Source of the DNA: Tetrahymena thermophila SB210 | Taxonomy: Eukaryota > Ciliophora > Oligohymenophorea > Hymenostomatida > Tetrahymenidae | Length of the DNA: 64,000 nt | Direction of reading: 5' to 3' | Assembly: GCF_000189635.1 (NCBI RefSeq) | Contig: NW_002476418.1 | Location: 186,001-250,000, forward strand | Shown here: one piece after another, positions 13,401 to 24,459 of the stretch | Layout of the letters: each line of letters starts with the position of its first letter | How positions within the stretch are numbered: position 1 is the first letter of the stretch | Notes under the pieces: model-generated | Database searches by the model: none | What the model was told of the DNA's origin: nothing | The model's input: only the letters and a program-made list of their open reading frames with translations | Position numbers and translations under genes: made by a program

Positions 13401-13480
13401 TTAATGATTTGATAAAATATTTAATTGTTAATTAATAATTTTAATGATTTTATAAAATATTTAATTGTTAATTAATAATT
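13401..13480. repeat. 40-bp tandem duplication
   Basis: Two adjacent 40-bp copies (13401-13440 and 13441-13480) differing at one position (GATAAA versus TATAAA). Lies in AT-rich, probably non-coding DNA between the PH and UEV genes. Confidence 0.9.
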
Positions 13481-13937
13481 TTATTATTAAAAATAATAAA
13501 TAAAAAAATCTTAGAATATTTTGAAAAAAAATCAAGCTAGGCTAATAATTTAGTTAATATTTATTTTTTTTATTTAAACAAGCTAATTTAAAGCGCAATA
13601 ATTCAAATAAACCGAATAAATTAAATCTAAATTCAATTATTTTAAAATAGAGATTACATTTTAATTATTTTTATGATTAAAATATTTTAGATAAAAAGTA
13701 GATTTATTTATTATATTTTTTTTATAATGAATATTTTTTTAGTCTATTTTTAAATGTTGATATATAGATAGAGTGAGGAGATTTTAGAAATAATACAGAA
13801 TAAATACTAAGTTTTTGTATTACCAAACACTTATATATAAGATAGATAGAAGCTTAAATCATAAGTACTTAGATTAATAGATAGAATTTAAAATAATAAA
13901 GAAATTCAGCGAAATTTTCTTGCATATTTAAGAAAGA

Positions 13938-16283
13938 ATGATTAAATTAGCTTAATAGATGAAGAATGCCAACAAAAATATGATGATAGAAGAAGAGGAA
14001 GAGTCTATTTAGCATTCAAACAGCAGTGCAAATAGTTAAATGAATGAATAGTTAGCTTAAATCAGCAAAAGCGTTGAACTGTATTCTGTTAACTAAAACC
14101 ATTTGAATGATTACAACAATACATTAAGTTTTTCTGATTTAAATAATTCCCTCCGCTTGCAACATTCGCATGAGTTAGATTATTAATATTTATAAAGCAG
14201 ACATGATTAATTTCAATTTTATTTCATTTATTAAATTCACAGAGGGATAAGCAATGAAACTCCTTTTTAGCAAAAAGCATTTAACAAACAATCTAACTTA
14301 AAGAAAAGGTAATTGAATCATTTAAAAAATTTTTAGTTTTTTTAAAAAAAATCTCATAAATAGACAATTAAATAAATGGTTTATTTGTGGTATTTTAGGT
14401 TTAAATTTTGTTTTTTATTTATTTTATTTCATGCTTTAAATCAATTTAGTTAGAATACCATTTTTAATAGCAAAAAAGGGATTTTAGGAGTATTTGAGAA
14501 TTAATCTTATTAAAATAGCGAGTGTTCGAGTACCTTAAAGCTATAGAAATTTAAAAGTTTTTGGCATATTAGATTTTCTAAAGATTATTAGGAAATACTA
14601 AAACAAAATCTGAATGATGAAAACTGCTTAGTTTATGTCTGCGAACCTTAATTTTATAATAGTCATATTAAATTAAGGGTACTTCTTTAACCATAATAAG
14701 GCGTTTTTAGTGGAGCAACTATTAGAGTAATAAAATAATTATTTTACTTAATAAGCAAATAAATTTTCAACACTTAATTTAAATTGTAGATTTATTTCAT
14801 AGTAACGAAAGACTACCCTTATAAACCTGTTTTAGCATTTGCAGAAGAGTATATTTATCATCCTAATATAAACAATAACACAAAGCAAATATATTGGAAA
14901 ATACTTGATGACAGAGAATGGAAACCAACATTGACGTAAATAAAATTTTTATATATTTTTTTTTATCAAGCTTTTAAAATAAATAGATTGTATTTCATTA
15001 TTCTTTAGCTTAAATTTGCATTCATAGAACCTGATCTTACTTTTGTTCCTAATAATATTGAGAATGTGCAATGTGCAGAGCTCTTTCAATGCAACCAATA
15101 AGAATTTAGAAGAAAATTTTTAATTTTCTATCAGTCAAATGACACTAGTTCTTTGGAAAAAGATTTATCTAATAAGATGAACCTAGAAGAAAATCATATC
15201 GAGGACTCTGAAAGAGAATTCGGAACATTAAACCAATTAGATTATCAATGCAAACCTAGCCATGTTATATAAAATAATATACCAAGGACATTCCAAAATT
15301 AGAATCATTTTCCAAATTAACAAAATTAGCATTAATAATTTACAAGCTTAAAAAGTTAAAATATTTTTCATGGTTTTTAAAATATTGACTAACATTTGAA
15401 TGCCGATAGCTTTGAAAGCAATTTAAAAATATTTGATCCTTCTTCTGCATAAATTTTCCAGAATATAAATTATAATGGTGGAAGTAGCACTTTGAATAAA
15501 AATAATCCTTTCTAATCCAGCAATTTCGAAAACATAAACTAATAATAAGAAGGAGATATGAATTATAACTAAAATTTCAACTACTTTCAGCCATAGCCTT
15601 AAATAAGCAATTTTGATAACCAAACAAATAAGAATATACTAGATGCTGAATATAATAACTTTGAAAATCACTTAAATATTGCATTTTAAAAGAATTAAAC
15701 AAATTAAAATTACAATTTTTTCAATAACAATTTAATGAATTTTAACAACAACAACAACAACAACAACAATAATAACAACAATACCAACAACTATATGAAT
15801 AGTTACTGCTCTTCAATTTCTTCTGCTTCTTCATCAGCCTCTGTAGAATAAGAAAATCAATAAAAAATGGAAGATGAAGCCAATAACTTTAAACAAAGCT
15901 CATTCAACAAACTTCACATTTTAACAAGACACCTTTCCTTGGGTCAAAATAGTAGATCCCAAAACAATGAAACAGCTTTAACTCCAACATTAAGAAGTGA
16001 TAGAGATCATTCCATTAGAAATTAATTTATAAGAGGATCTAATGAGCCTCTAGCAGAAGACTAAGAAGAAGTCTTATTATCAGGAGATTCTAGCAACAAC
16101 CAATCTAATTACCTTCTAATACAAAATCCTTTCGATTCTACTAAAGAACAAAGCTTTCTCATTACCAGTCAGCTAAACACTACAAGTTGTCAAATGCATC
16201 CTAAAAAGAGAAAGTACAAACACAATCAAACACAAGAAGATTCAAATACTTTTGACTTAGGAAAATAAAGTAAGCTAGCTTGA
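13938..16283 (+). CDS. Asn-rich protein with catalytically dead E2-like (UEV) domain
   Basis: Exons 13938-14308, 14450-14726, 14790-14935 and 14987-16283 give 696 residues. Residues about 155-310 follow the ubiquitin-conjugating enzyme fold: GVFSGATIRIYFIVTKDYPY, then HPNI, then QIYWKILDDREWKPTLT, then a C-terminal helix region ending CNQQEFRRK. The active-site Cys of the E2 signature (usually xICLxIL) is replaced by Tyr (QIYWKIL), so this is an E2 variant that may bind ubiquitin, a ubiquitin-like protein or an E2 partner without forming a thioester. The third intron end at 14986 is chosen because only it keeps the E2 frame. The remaining ~380 residues are Asn/Gln/Ser-rich with a poly-Asn run near 15740-15770. 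The start is uncertain: a second open frame (13754-14050) could supply an upstream exon. Confidence 0.7.
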
Positions 16284-17564
16284 GATGCTGCTCAAAGACT
16301 AATTTAACTAATTAACCAGGATTAGATTTTAAATAACTTTCCTCATTTTATGAAATTACAAAAATAAAAAATAAAAACAATAAATAATAAATCAACCATT
16401 TTAAACCTAATGTAGCTTATCCAATTTTCAAAATAAATCAAAAAACAAATAAAAATAAATAAATAAATAAAAAAAGTAAATAAATTGTTTTAAAATAAAA
16501 ATATATTTCAATTAATTCAATATAAATTAATAAAAAATATAAATAAATATTTTAGCTAAAAATTTAAAAACAAAAAACGGAAAATTACTTAATTTAATAG
16601 CTAATTGTATATTTTACTCTATTTTCTATTAAAATTCATTCAATTAATTATTCTTTTAACTTATCAGAGCTTATTTATTATTTATTAATTATGCAAAAAA
16701 TTCAAAATAAATTATTCTTCATCTATTCCAACATTTCAAAAGTGCAATAAACTTTATCAAAAACTTTCAAACATTTTTAATCTAATGAATTCTTAAATAA
16801 ATATGTTTGAATACATTTTTTAGGTTTATATGCTTTAATCGTACTGAAAACTATACATGATAGTAATTAGTTAAAACCAAAACTGACTTAGAATTTTAAA
16901 ATAAAAATTGAATATTGGTTGAGAATAAAAAATATTAAGAGGAATTTCTAAAATTAACCTTTGACAAAAAAAATCAAAATTTTTCATTTTAATCCTTAAT
17001 TTAAAGAAAAAAAAATGAATAATATTAATGAAAATGGAGGTTAAGTTGGAATGTTTTTTTTTAATTTAGAATAATTATAACTTCATCAATTATTAGTGTT
17101 TTTTAAAAAAGCTTTTTTATTTTCTTTACCAAAAAACTTTTAATGGAATTCATTAAATTAGTTAACTAATTTATTTTTATACCAATAAAGTTGTTACAAA
17201 TAGAATATTTAATTTATTTATGAATTTTCATATTATTATGCTTTTGTAATATAGACAATTATGTGAAAATGTTTGTTTACATTTATTTGGTCAAATATTA
17301 GAAATAAATAATTGTTTTCTACAACAAGAGAATAAATTTATATTTTAATAGTATATTAAGAAATTAACACGCGTTTGTAATGTGATTTTCTTATGTATTC
17401 TAAGAGGACTAATTTTGAATGGAAATGAACAGCTCTTATATTTACAATTTTACAGCCTAACATTTTGATTAAAAAGGTCTTTATTTAATTAAAAAAATAT
17501 ATAAAAAAAAAGTATTAAAATTTTCATTAAGTTTACATAAAAAATTAAGCACAAATTTAGAAAA
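16284..17564. other. Intergenic
   Basis: Very AT-rich. No gene, RNA or repeat that I can support. Confidence 0.6.
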
Positions 17565-17876
17565 ATGAATGGAGGTAATAAAAAGCAAAACGGCAGCGCT
17601 GTTTATAGGGATATAGAAGAATAAAAAGTAGAAGAATTGCAAGAATCAGTTTAGAGTTTGAAATTTCTAGCTTAAGACATAAGTAACCATTTAGATAGCG
17701 AAAAGAAAGACCTCTTAAATAAAATGAGTTCTAATTATGAAAATGGCACGTAATCATTGAAAAATGTACTTTCTAAGATCGACGATGTTCTTAAACATGG
17801 AGGAGCTTCAAGAACTACATGCTATTTAATTGGAATAATAGTTATTTTTTTCTTTTTGATGTACATTATCAAATGA
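17565..17876 (+). CDS. Bet1/Sft1-like Qc-SNARE
   Basis: A 103-residue intronless frame from AAAAATGAATGG to TGA. Small tail-anchored SNAREs of this class act in ER-Golgi or intra-Golgi fusion. A short polar N-terminus is followed by one heptad-patterned SNARE helix (about residues 20-75: VEELQESVQSLKFLAQDI ... SSNYENGTQSLKNVLSKID) and a C-terminal membrane anchor (CYLIGIIVIFFFLMYIIK) ending the protein with almost no luminal tail. The zero-layer position, Gln in Bet1 (VKTQNK), aligns here to Glu in LDSEKKD. The length matches Bet1 (about 105-120). Bet1 versus Sft1 cannot be separated by eye. Confidence 0.85.
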
Positions 17877-19733
17877 TTACCAAAAAATTAATCATAAAGA
17901 GTACCTTAAACTTGATTGAATTTTAAAAACATAACAAAATAAATTTAGCACAAATAGTTAAATATGAAAGCTTTTTTCTATCTATTAATAAAATATCTTT
18001 AGCTATAGCGACATAATTAAATTATATTAAAAAGCACTAAAATATATAATAAATTCTATTTATAACTTCACTTATCTGTCATTCCAGTATATTTTTGTAA
18101 ATATCAATAAATCTCATTTTAAAAAGATTTTCAAAAAATTTACATCAATAATCGATCGCTCAATAAAATTTCCTTTTATTACATACTGTAAAAAATTTTT
18201 TGTAATACAATTTAATCGGATTTCTTTTAAAAAATCCTTATTTTTTATATAATTTAGATCATATTATGATATAGACTTACTTAAATCTATTCTAGTTTTT
18301 CTAATATCCTTAAATGTTTTTGGTGTAAAGACTCATTAAGTATCTTTGTGTAACTTAAAATGGGAATTGAATAATATTACTCTCAAGTTAAATAGAAAAA
18401 TAAAATTTATATATTTACCATCATAATAAATAAAGAATGAAATCAAACATTGAAAAATACTTTTTATAATTTATTTCAAATTAGATAATAAAATTGCTTT
18501 ATTATTAATTTACACAGACAGAAAGAGTATGACTATGTGAATTTAATATAAAAGTAAAAACTAGATAATTATATATAAATTAATGTTGAGTTTCAAAAAA
18601 ATGTACAATTATCACTATTTTATTAATTGAATAAAATTAGTTTGTTAATAATTTACACAAAGATGGTAATTCATTGTTTAAATTTATATCTAATTAATTA
18701 ATATAAATTTTAGAATTTATTATTTACTTTAAAAATAAAATTATTTGATTAATAATTTCATTTATTTACTATAAAAAGTAAATATCTAGTAATTAATACT
18801 TTAATTTATCTCTATCTAGTTAGTATAAAATTTATGGTAATTATTATTTTTTTGATACAATTAAAATATCACCTTATAAATAATATATGAAGAAGTTAAT
18901 ATACTTCTCATTTATTGAGTATTAAAAAAGATAATTTGGTAATAAATATAAAAAATTTATCCTTAGTTTGCATAAGATTTATGATGATAATTATTTTATT
19001 TATATACAATATTACATCACTAATAATTTATACTTAAAATTTAATTATTTATTATAAAAATATGAAAATTTGGTAATTAACACTTTAAATTTATGTCTAG
19101 CTAGATATTATAAAATGAACGTTAATAATTATTTAATTTGTATAATAAAATTGTTTCATTGCTATTAATTTATACATAAAAGTTAATTATGATACGTGTA
19201 TACTTATTTAGTATAATTTTATTTAAATTTTAGTCATTTAAGGGAAATAAATAATTTTTTGTGTGTGAATAATATGTGAATTTATTATTTTACAATAGAA
19301 AGTAACGTCATGTAAAAGAAATTAAATATTTTTTACTATTTGTTAAATATTATACTTATTTTAAGAACATGAATTTTATTAATAATTAATTGTCACTATC
19401 AAATTTCTTTTGAATTTTGAACAATATCTTTTTTGTTTTATTGATTAATATGCGTTGATTTCAATCAGTATAATCAGTTAAACACATTATCATTAAAAGA
19501 TGACTAGTTTGTCTTGATTTTTTTTTCCGCGCTTATTCGATGGAAAAGTATTTTAACAATATTAATAGGCAGGTATACTATTTATCTATCTTTCGTTGGT
19601 CTATTTTAAACATTAATTTAAGATATACTCATATTCTAATTAATTAATTAATAATTAATTAAATTGATTATCAATTAAGATACTTAAAAAAAATTAAAAA
19701 GCAAAAGTAAATAAATAAAGATTAAAATTTCAA
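17877..19733. other. Intergenic with degenerate repeats
   Basis: Non-coding, AT-rich. Contains the diverged repeat series listed separately at 18480-19200. Confidence 0.6.
18480..19200. repeat. Degenerate tandem repeat, unit about 100-150 bp
   Basis: Related blocks of the form ATAAAATT-(T-rich)-ATTAATAATTTAYAC recur near 18487, 18631, 18735, 18858, 19006 and 19141, separated by AT-rich filler. Identity is low, so copy number and borders are approximate. Confidence 0.4.
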
Positions 19734-20539
19734 ATGAAGTAAATTTGCTATTATTAAAAACAAAATTTAACTTAAATTTTTAAAGTTAAAAGAAAAGAAT
19801 AGGTATTTTAGGAGGTACTTTTGATCCTCCAACTTTAAGCCACATTGAGATAGCTAAACAGTCTCTACTTCAACATGTTGTAGACGAAGTTTGGGTAGAT
19901 TTTATTTTATTAAAATAAAACAGAAAGTTAATTTTTATTATATTTAGATTGTTCCATGTGGCTTAAGAACTGATAAAATTACTCAAACTGAACCCAAGCA
20001 TAGATTAGAAATGGTTAGTATTGCGGTAAAGGAAGTGATCGAATAAAATCCCTCCCTAGAAGGAAAATTAGTCACGTAAGTCTTAATTTATCTATTTTTT
20101 TAGATTAATCTTGTTTTATTAATAACAAAGAAATGATATTGAAGTTAAGAATAACAGAACCATCCCAACTTATCCACTAATGAAAAGATTCGAAAAAGAA
20201 AACCCTGAATATGATTTTTATTTTTTAATGGGCTACGATCTTATCAAAGGTCTTCTTAGCTGGGATCAAGGTTAAGAATTAGTAAATGAAATAAAGTTTA
20301 TCATTGCTGGCTAACCAAATTTAGAATGGAAGCAATTCGATGATTATTTTCCTAAAAATTATAAATTGATTAAAATATATGAGAATGTAAGATCAACTAA
20401 CTACAGAAAAATAATAGTAGAGAGCTACAAGCAAAATAATAACTCTTACCCAGCAGATTTAGGTCTAGAAGCTGGACTGCTATCTTAAAATATAATAAAT
20501 TATATCATCTAAAACAATCTTTATGTTTAACAAATTTGA
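19734..20539 (+). CDS. Nicotinamide/nicotinate mononucleotide adenylyltransferase (NadD/NMNAT family)
   Basis: Adenylyl transfer from ATP to NMN or NaMN, the last common step of NAD synthesis. Exons 19734-19738 (only 5 nt), 19786-19894, 19948-20075 and 20131-20539 add to 216 residues with all phases matching. The protein begins MNQKKRIGILGGTFDPPTLS and H follows, giving the nucleotidyltransferase GGTFDP signature and the (H/T)xxH pair as T-L-S-H. IVPCGLRTDK and KHRLEMVSIA follow; FYFLMGYDLIKGLLSWDQG is the conserved central block. VRSTNYRK is the C-terminal (I/R)STxxR ATP-binding motif. No upstream Met exists in frame with the second exon, which is why the tiny first exon is proposed. Substrate choice (NMN or NaMN) cannot be told. 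Confidence 0.85.
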
Positions 20540-21607
20540 TATATATTAAGTGTAATTATTTATAAGCTTATTAATTAATTCTACAAAAAAATACTTCTAA
20601 AAAGAATTAATAAGTTTTAAAAGAAAGTAATTTTTTATTTATGTGTTTAAATTTGGATAAAAAACGCATTAAAATTATTTTCTTAAAAATTAATTTTTAA
20701 AAATTTAATATATTTTACATATTGTTTGTTAAGGCCATCTTCATATTATTGGTAAAAAATATTAATAACTCGTTTTAGTGAACAAATAAAAAAATTTTTA
20801 TGTTTCCTAGTTATTTTATTGTAAAAAGTGAAACAATAATATTCATGAATTACCAAAAAATTGAAAAGTTATTTTTATAATAAAAGTTATTTAAGAGATG
20901 TCATTTTTCAAATTTAATTTAATTTTTTTGTAAAAATAAATTTAAAGTATTTCAGTGGAAAGTAAATTAAATATTATTTTAGTATTTTTTTGTGCATTAT
21001 TCTTAATGATAAAATCAATTAATTAATAAAAAAATGTTTACTAATAAAGTCTTAGAAATTTATGAAGTATATAAAAATCAATATAATGTTTTTTACTTAC
21101 TTTTTCAAATAATTAAGTATGGTTAATTTTTTTAAGATATAACATTTTTTTTCAATTATTATTTTATTTTCATTCTCATTAATTTTTTAAGCTTTCAAAA
21201 ATATATTTTTTAATTTTGCTTTTTAAAAAATAAATGACATATTTTACCAATTTGAATAACACAAACAAGATTTTTACTAAATTTAAATATTTGATAAAAA
21301 CAATAGTGTTCGATAAGCTCTATCTAATTCAAATTATATAATAATATCTAATGAAAATTTAGCTATTAATTTATTTACTTTAAACAAATTTAAATCAAAA
21401 GAAGATGAAAGACAAACTAAAATTTCAAAATTTTATTGCTTTTGATTGATTCTTCTTTGAATAATTAAATGATTTGAATTTTCTCCTACTGAACACAATA
21501 ATGAAAGAAAATAAATTACAAATAAAGTTATTCAAATAGATTAATTTGATTTTTACATATGATATTTTTATTAATAAAATATTTTTAGATTTAAAATAAC
21601 TTGATAT
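20540..21607. other. Intergenic between convergent genes
   Basis: AT-rich 3'-to-3' spacer. Nothing recognised. Confidence 0.6.
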
Positions 21608-23416
21608 TCATTTTTTTCTTAAGAACCTGTCTTCATTATTTTTAAAACTGAAATTGTATTATTCATTCTAATCGTTTGACTGACTATTCTTTTTTGTTGA
21701 TTACTGCATACTTTGAATCTATTCCGAACTTTGTTAATTTCTCATATTACTCTGTGAACTTAAACTATCAGAGCCTAGTTGGTCTTTTGTTTATAACTTG
21801 TTTTTTGAGATTATTGTTTGGTTGCTTTATACTATTTGAGGAAGTTTTTCGTTTGTTAATTTACTAGGAATCGACCTGCGGCTAATCAATTTATCAGAAA
21901 CGTGTTCTTTACTCTTATTAAAAGATTAATCAACATCATTATTCATTTTACTTAAAGAAGTATGAGTATTACTTTCAGATTTCAATTAATTAAAATTAAT
22001 TTAATTTTAAGTGTTTAATTTTGTCTCATTTTGCATATCAATAGTATTCTTTGTTTATCTTACACTCATACTGTTATCTCTTTATGGTATTTAATATTAC
22101 TATCTTTCTTCTAAATCATTATTTTAATTTGCTGTATCCTAGCTGTTTTGATCAATAGCATTTAATTCTTAAGTTTATGGAAGCTGAAATGGCATAACAT
22201 TTTATGAAGAATATAACTAATTTTAAGACTAGCTTAGCATATTTTATGAATTATTGAGAAAATTTTGAGAATAAATTAACTCCTAAGTGTTTATAAATTG
22301 TTGAGGATAGACTCCTGTATTGGAAATAAATTGCTGCTGCTATCTGTGATTATTGATTATATTTTCAATATTATTCTTTAAATAACCATGCTATTTATCT
22401 TTGTTTATTGTATTATTTTCTTATTTTTTTTCATATCGTATTTATGAATTGCTGAGAAAAGGGAAAAATTTATTCAGTTCTTCATTTATTTATTTAAGTT
22501 CGCTGTTGACTTACTTAATTTCTTCTCTCACCTTACAAATTTATTCTTCTGATTTGAATATAAATCCTGATTTGCTCAAATATTCTCCAGCAATTGATTA
22601 ATTTACTTTATCATCTGTATCTTCTTCTGCTTATTGTTTCTAATTTTTTTTATCATTTTATTTGTTTCTATTTTTATTTTTTTTTTTATTTTTTTTAACA
22701 GGTGATGGAGATTTGTTTTCTTCTTCACTCTCTTAATCTGACTGATTGCTAGCTGCTGATTTTCTTGGTGAATTTGATTAGGAATTACTTAAATTTTTAT
22801 TATTATTGCCATCATCATCTTCTTCTTCATCTTCTGAGTTTTCCCTGGAGCTACTTTTACTTCTTTCTTCGCTTGAAGTCCTAGAAGTTCTGCTAGATTT
22901 TGAAGAATTATCTTCTGAATCACTTTCACTTTAATTTTTAATTTCTGCTTCGCTATCAGAATCTCTTTGCTTGTCTTCATCATCACTGCTTTTTCTGGAT
23001 TCTTAAGAATTTGACCTTGATGAATGTTAGAAATTTGCAACTTTTTTTAAAGTTTGCATTTATTATTATTCACTCACTTTTTAATTTTGTATCGGCTTTT
23101 CATAATTTTCATAAGTCAATCTATTACCATAAGAGCTTTAAATTTGCTAAAATTGATATTATTATTGTGGCATTTACTACTATCTATATTATTAATTTTG
23201 AATTGTTGATTATGCTGTAGCATTAGTATTCTAAGTCTATCTACTTATAGGAAGCTGATAGCTATTTGACATTTTCTAGTTAAATTATTATTAATGTTGC
23301 ATATAACCTTGCTATTGTTAAAGCTACTATTAGTAGGGATTCTACTTATAACTATTGCCGCTATTGTATTATTCATAAGGATTACTATAACCTGGAATAT
23401 TTTATCTATTGTTCAT
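21608..23416 (-). CDS. Gln/Asn/Ser-rich low-complexity protein with acidic Ser tracts
   Basis: One uninterrupted frame of 603 codons with TGA at the end and no intron required. Function is not recognised. Residues 1-130 are Gln/Asn/Tyr-rich (MNNRQNIPGYSNPYEQY). About 150-260 is a Ser/Glu/Asp/Arg/Lys tract with many SD/SE/SR pairs that look like casein-kinase or SR-like phosphosites (SRTSRTSSEERSKSSSREN). A Lys/Asn run follows, then a short predicted coiled coil (EEQICKVREEIKQVNSELKQ). The C-terminal third is again Gln/Asn/Ser-rich. Glutamine is mostly TAA/TAG, as in native neighbours. Such compositions are common in ciliate nuclear and RNA-associated proteins, but no domain supports a role here. 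Confidence 0.75.
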
Positions 23417-24459
23417 TTTTATAAATTCTTAGATTTAATTTTGATAAATTAAAAATTTAAGTAGAAATTAAATGATTTTAAGTGCATTTAAAATTTAATC
23501 AAATTTTTTTTCAAAATCTTAAGTCAAAATTTAAATAAAGAATTTATTTATTTATTTATTTGTTTGTTTTTGGGTGGTTTACAGTAATGAAAGACTATAT
23601 ATTTATTTAAAAATAATAATTAAAATAATTCTAGAATTTAAATTAGAAATATTTATTAATAATGAATGAGCAATTAATTTATAGTTTTTAATAAATAATT
23701 AATTAGCAATTTGAATATAAAATTTACAAATAATTTATTTAAATATAATTTTAATTATTTATTATTTTAACTAAAAGTTAAATGAAATAATTTTTATTTA
23801 ATAAATATCATCTGAATAAGATAGTCTTAAAAGTATACAAAAGATTGTATAACTCAATATCAATGTATATGTATGTGTGTGTGAGTTTTTATAGTGAAAA
23901 TAGATAGAAAATTTATCAAAGTTTTTGATTGAAAAAGTTGTTTTTTATAGTTGTTGGTTGGTTGGTTGTTTAGTTAGTATTTAGAATTGCTTTCTTTTAT
24001 ATTTATAGATATAAGAAATAGTAAGTAAGATGTTTTCGAAAAGTTTAATTTAATTAATTAGTAAATTATTTAATTCATAGAGTTTTTGTTTAGGAAGTGA
24101 GAATAAGAATATCTAATTAATTGATAAGCCATTTAAATATTTACGCTAATTCTAATAGTTGATATAATTAGTCATTTATTAGTTAAGCTATCTTTTTATT
24201 TCTAAGAAATAGCGATTACATTTTAGTTATTAATTACTGTTTTATAAATCTTTTATTTATTGGTAAATTATTTCTTAATATTGTTTAGTTTTTATTATTA
24301 TTAATAATATTTTATTCATCAATTTATATCAATCATTTAATAGTTTAGAAACAAAATATTTTATTAAAAGGTTTGATTAAATTTTTTAATTTTTAAAGTG
24401 AATGCATATAATATTTATTATATTTTAGTGAGCTTTTATATCATACTCATTTCTCTTAC
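23417..24459. other. Intergenic
   Basis: AT-rich, with small simple repeats (TTTA runs near 23540, GGTTGGTTGG near 23950). No gene. Confidence 0.6.

Noticed and set aside
13754-14050. Separate 99-codon gene ending in TGA
   Set aside because: It overlaps the UEV frame and its reading is better explained as an upstream exon or chance absence of TGA; not called on its own.
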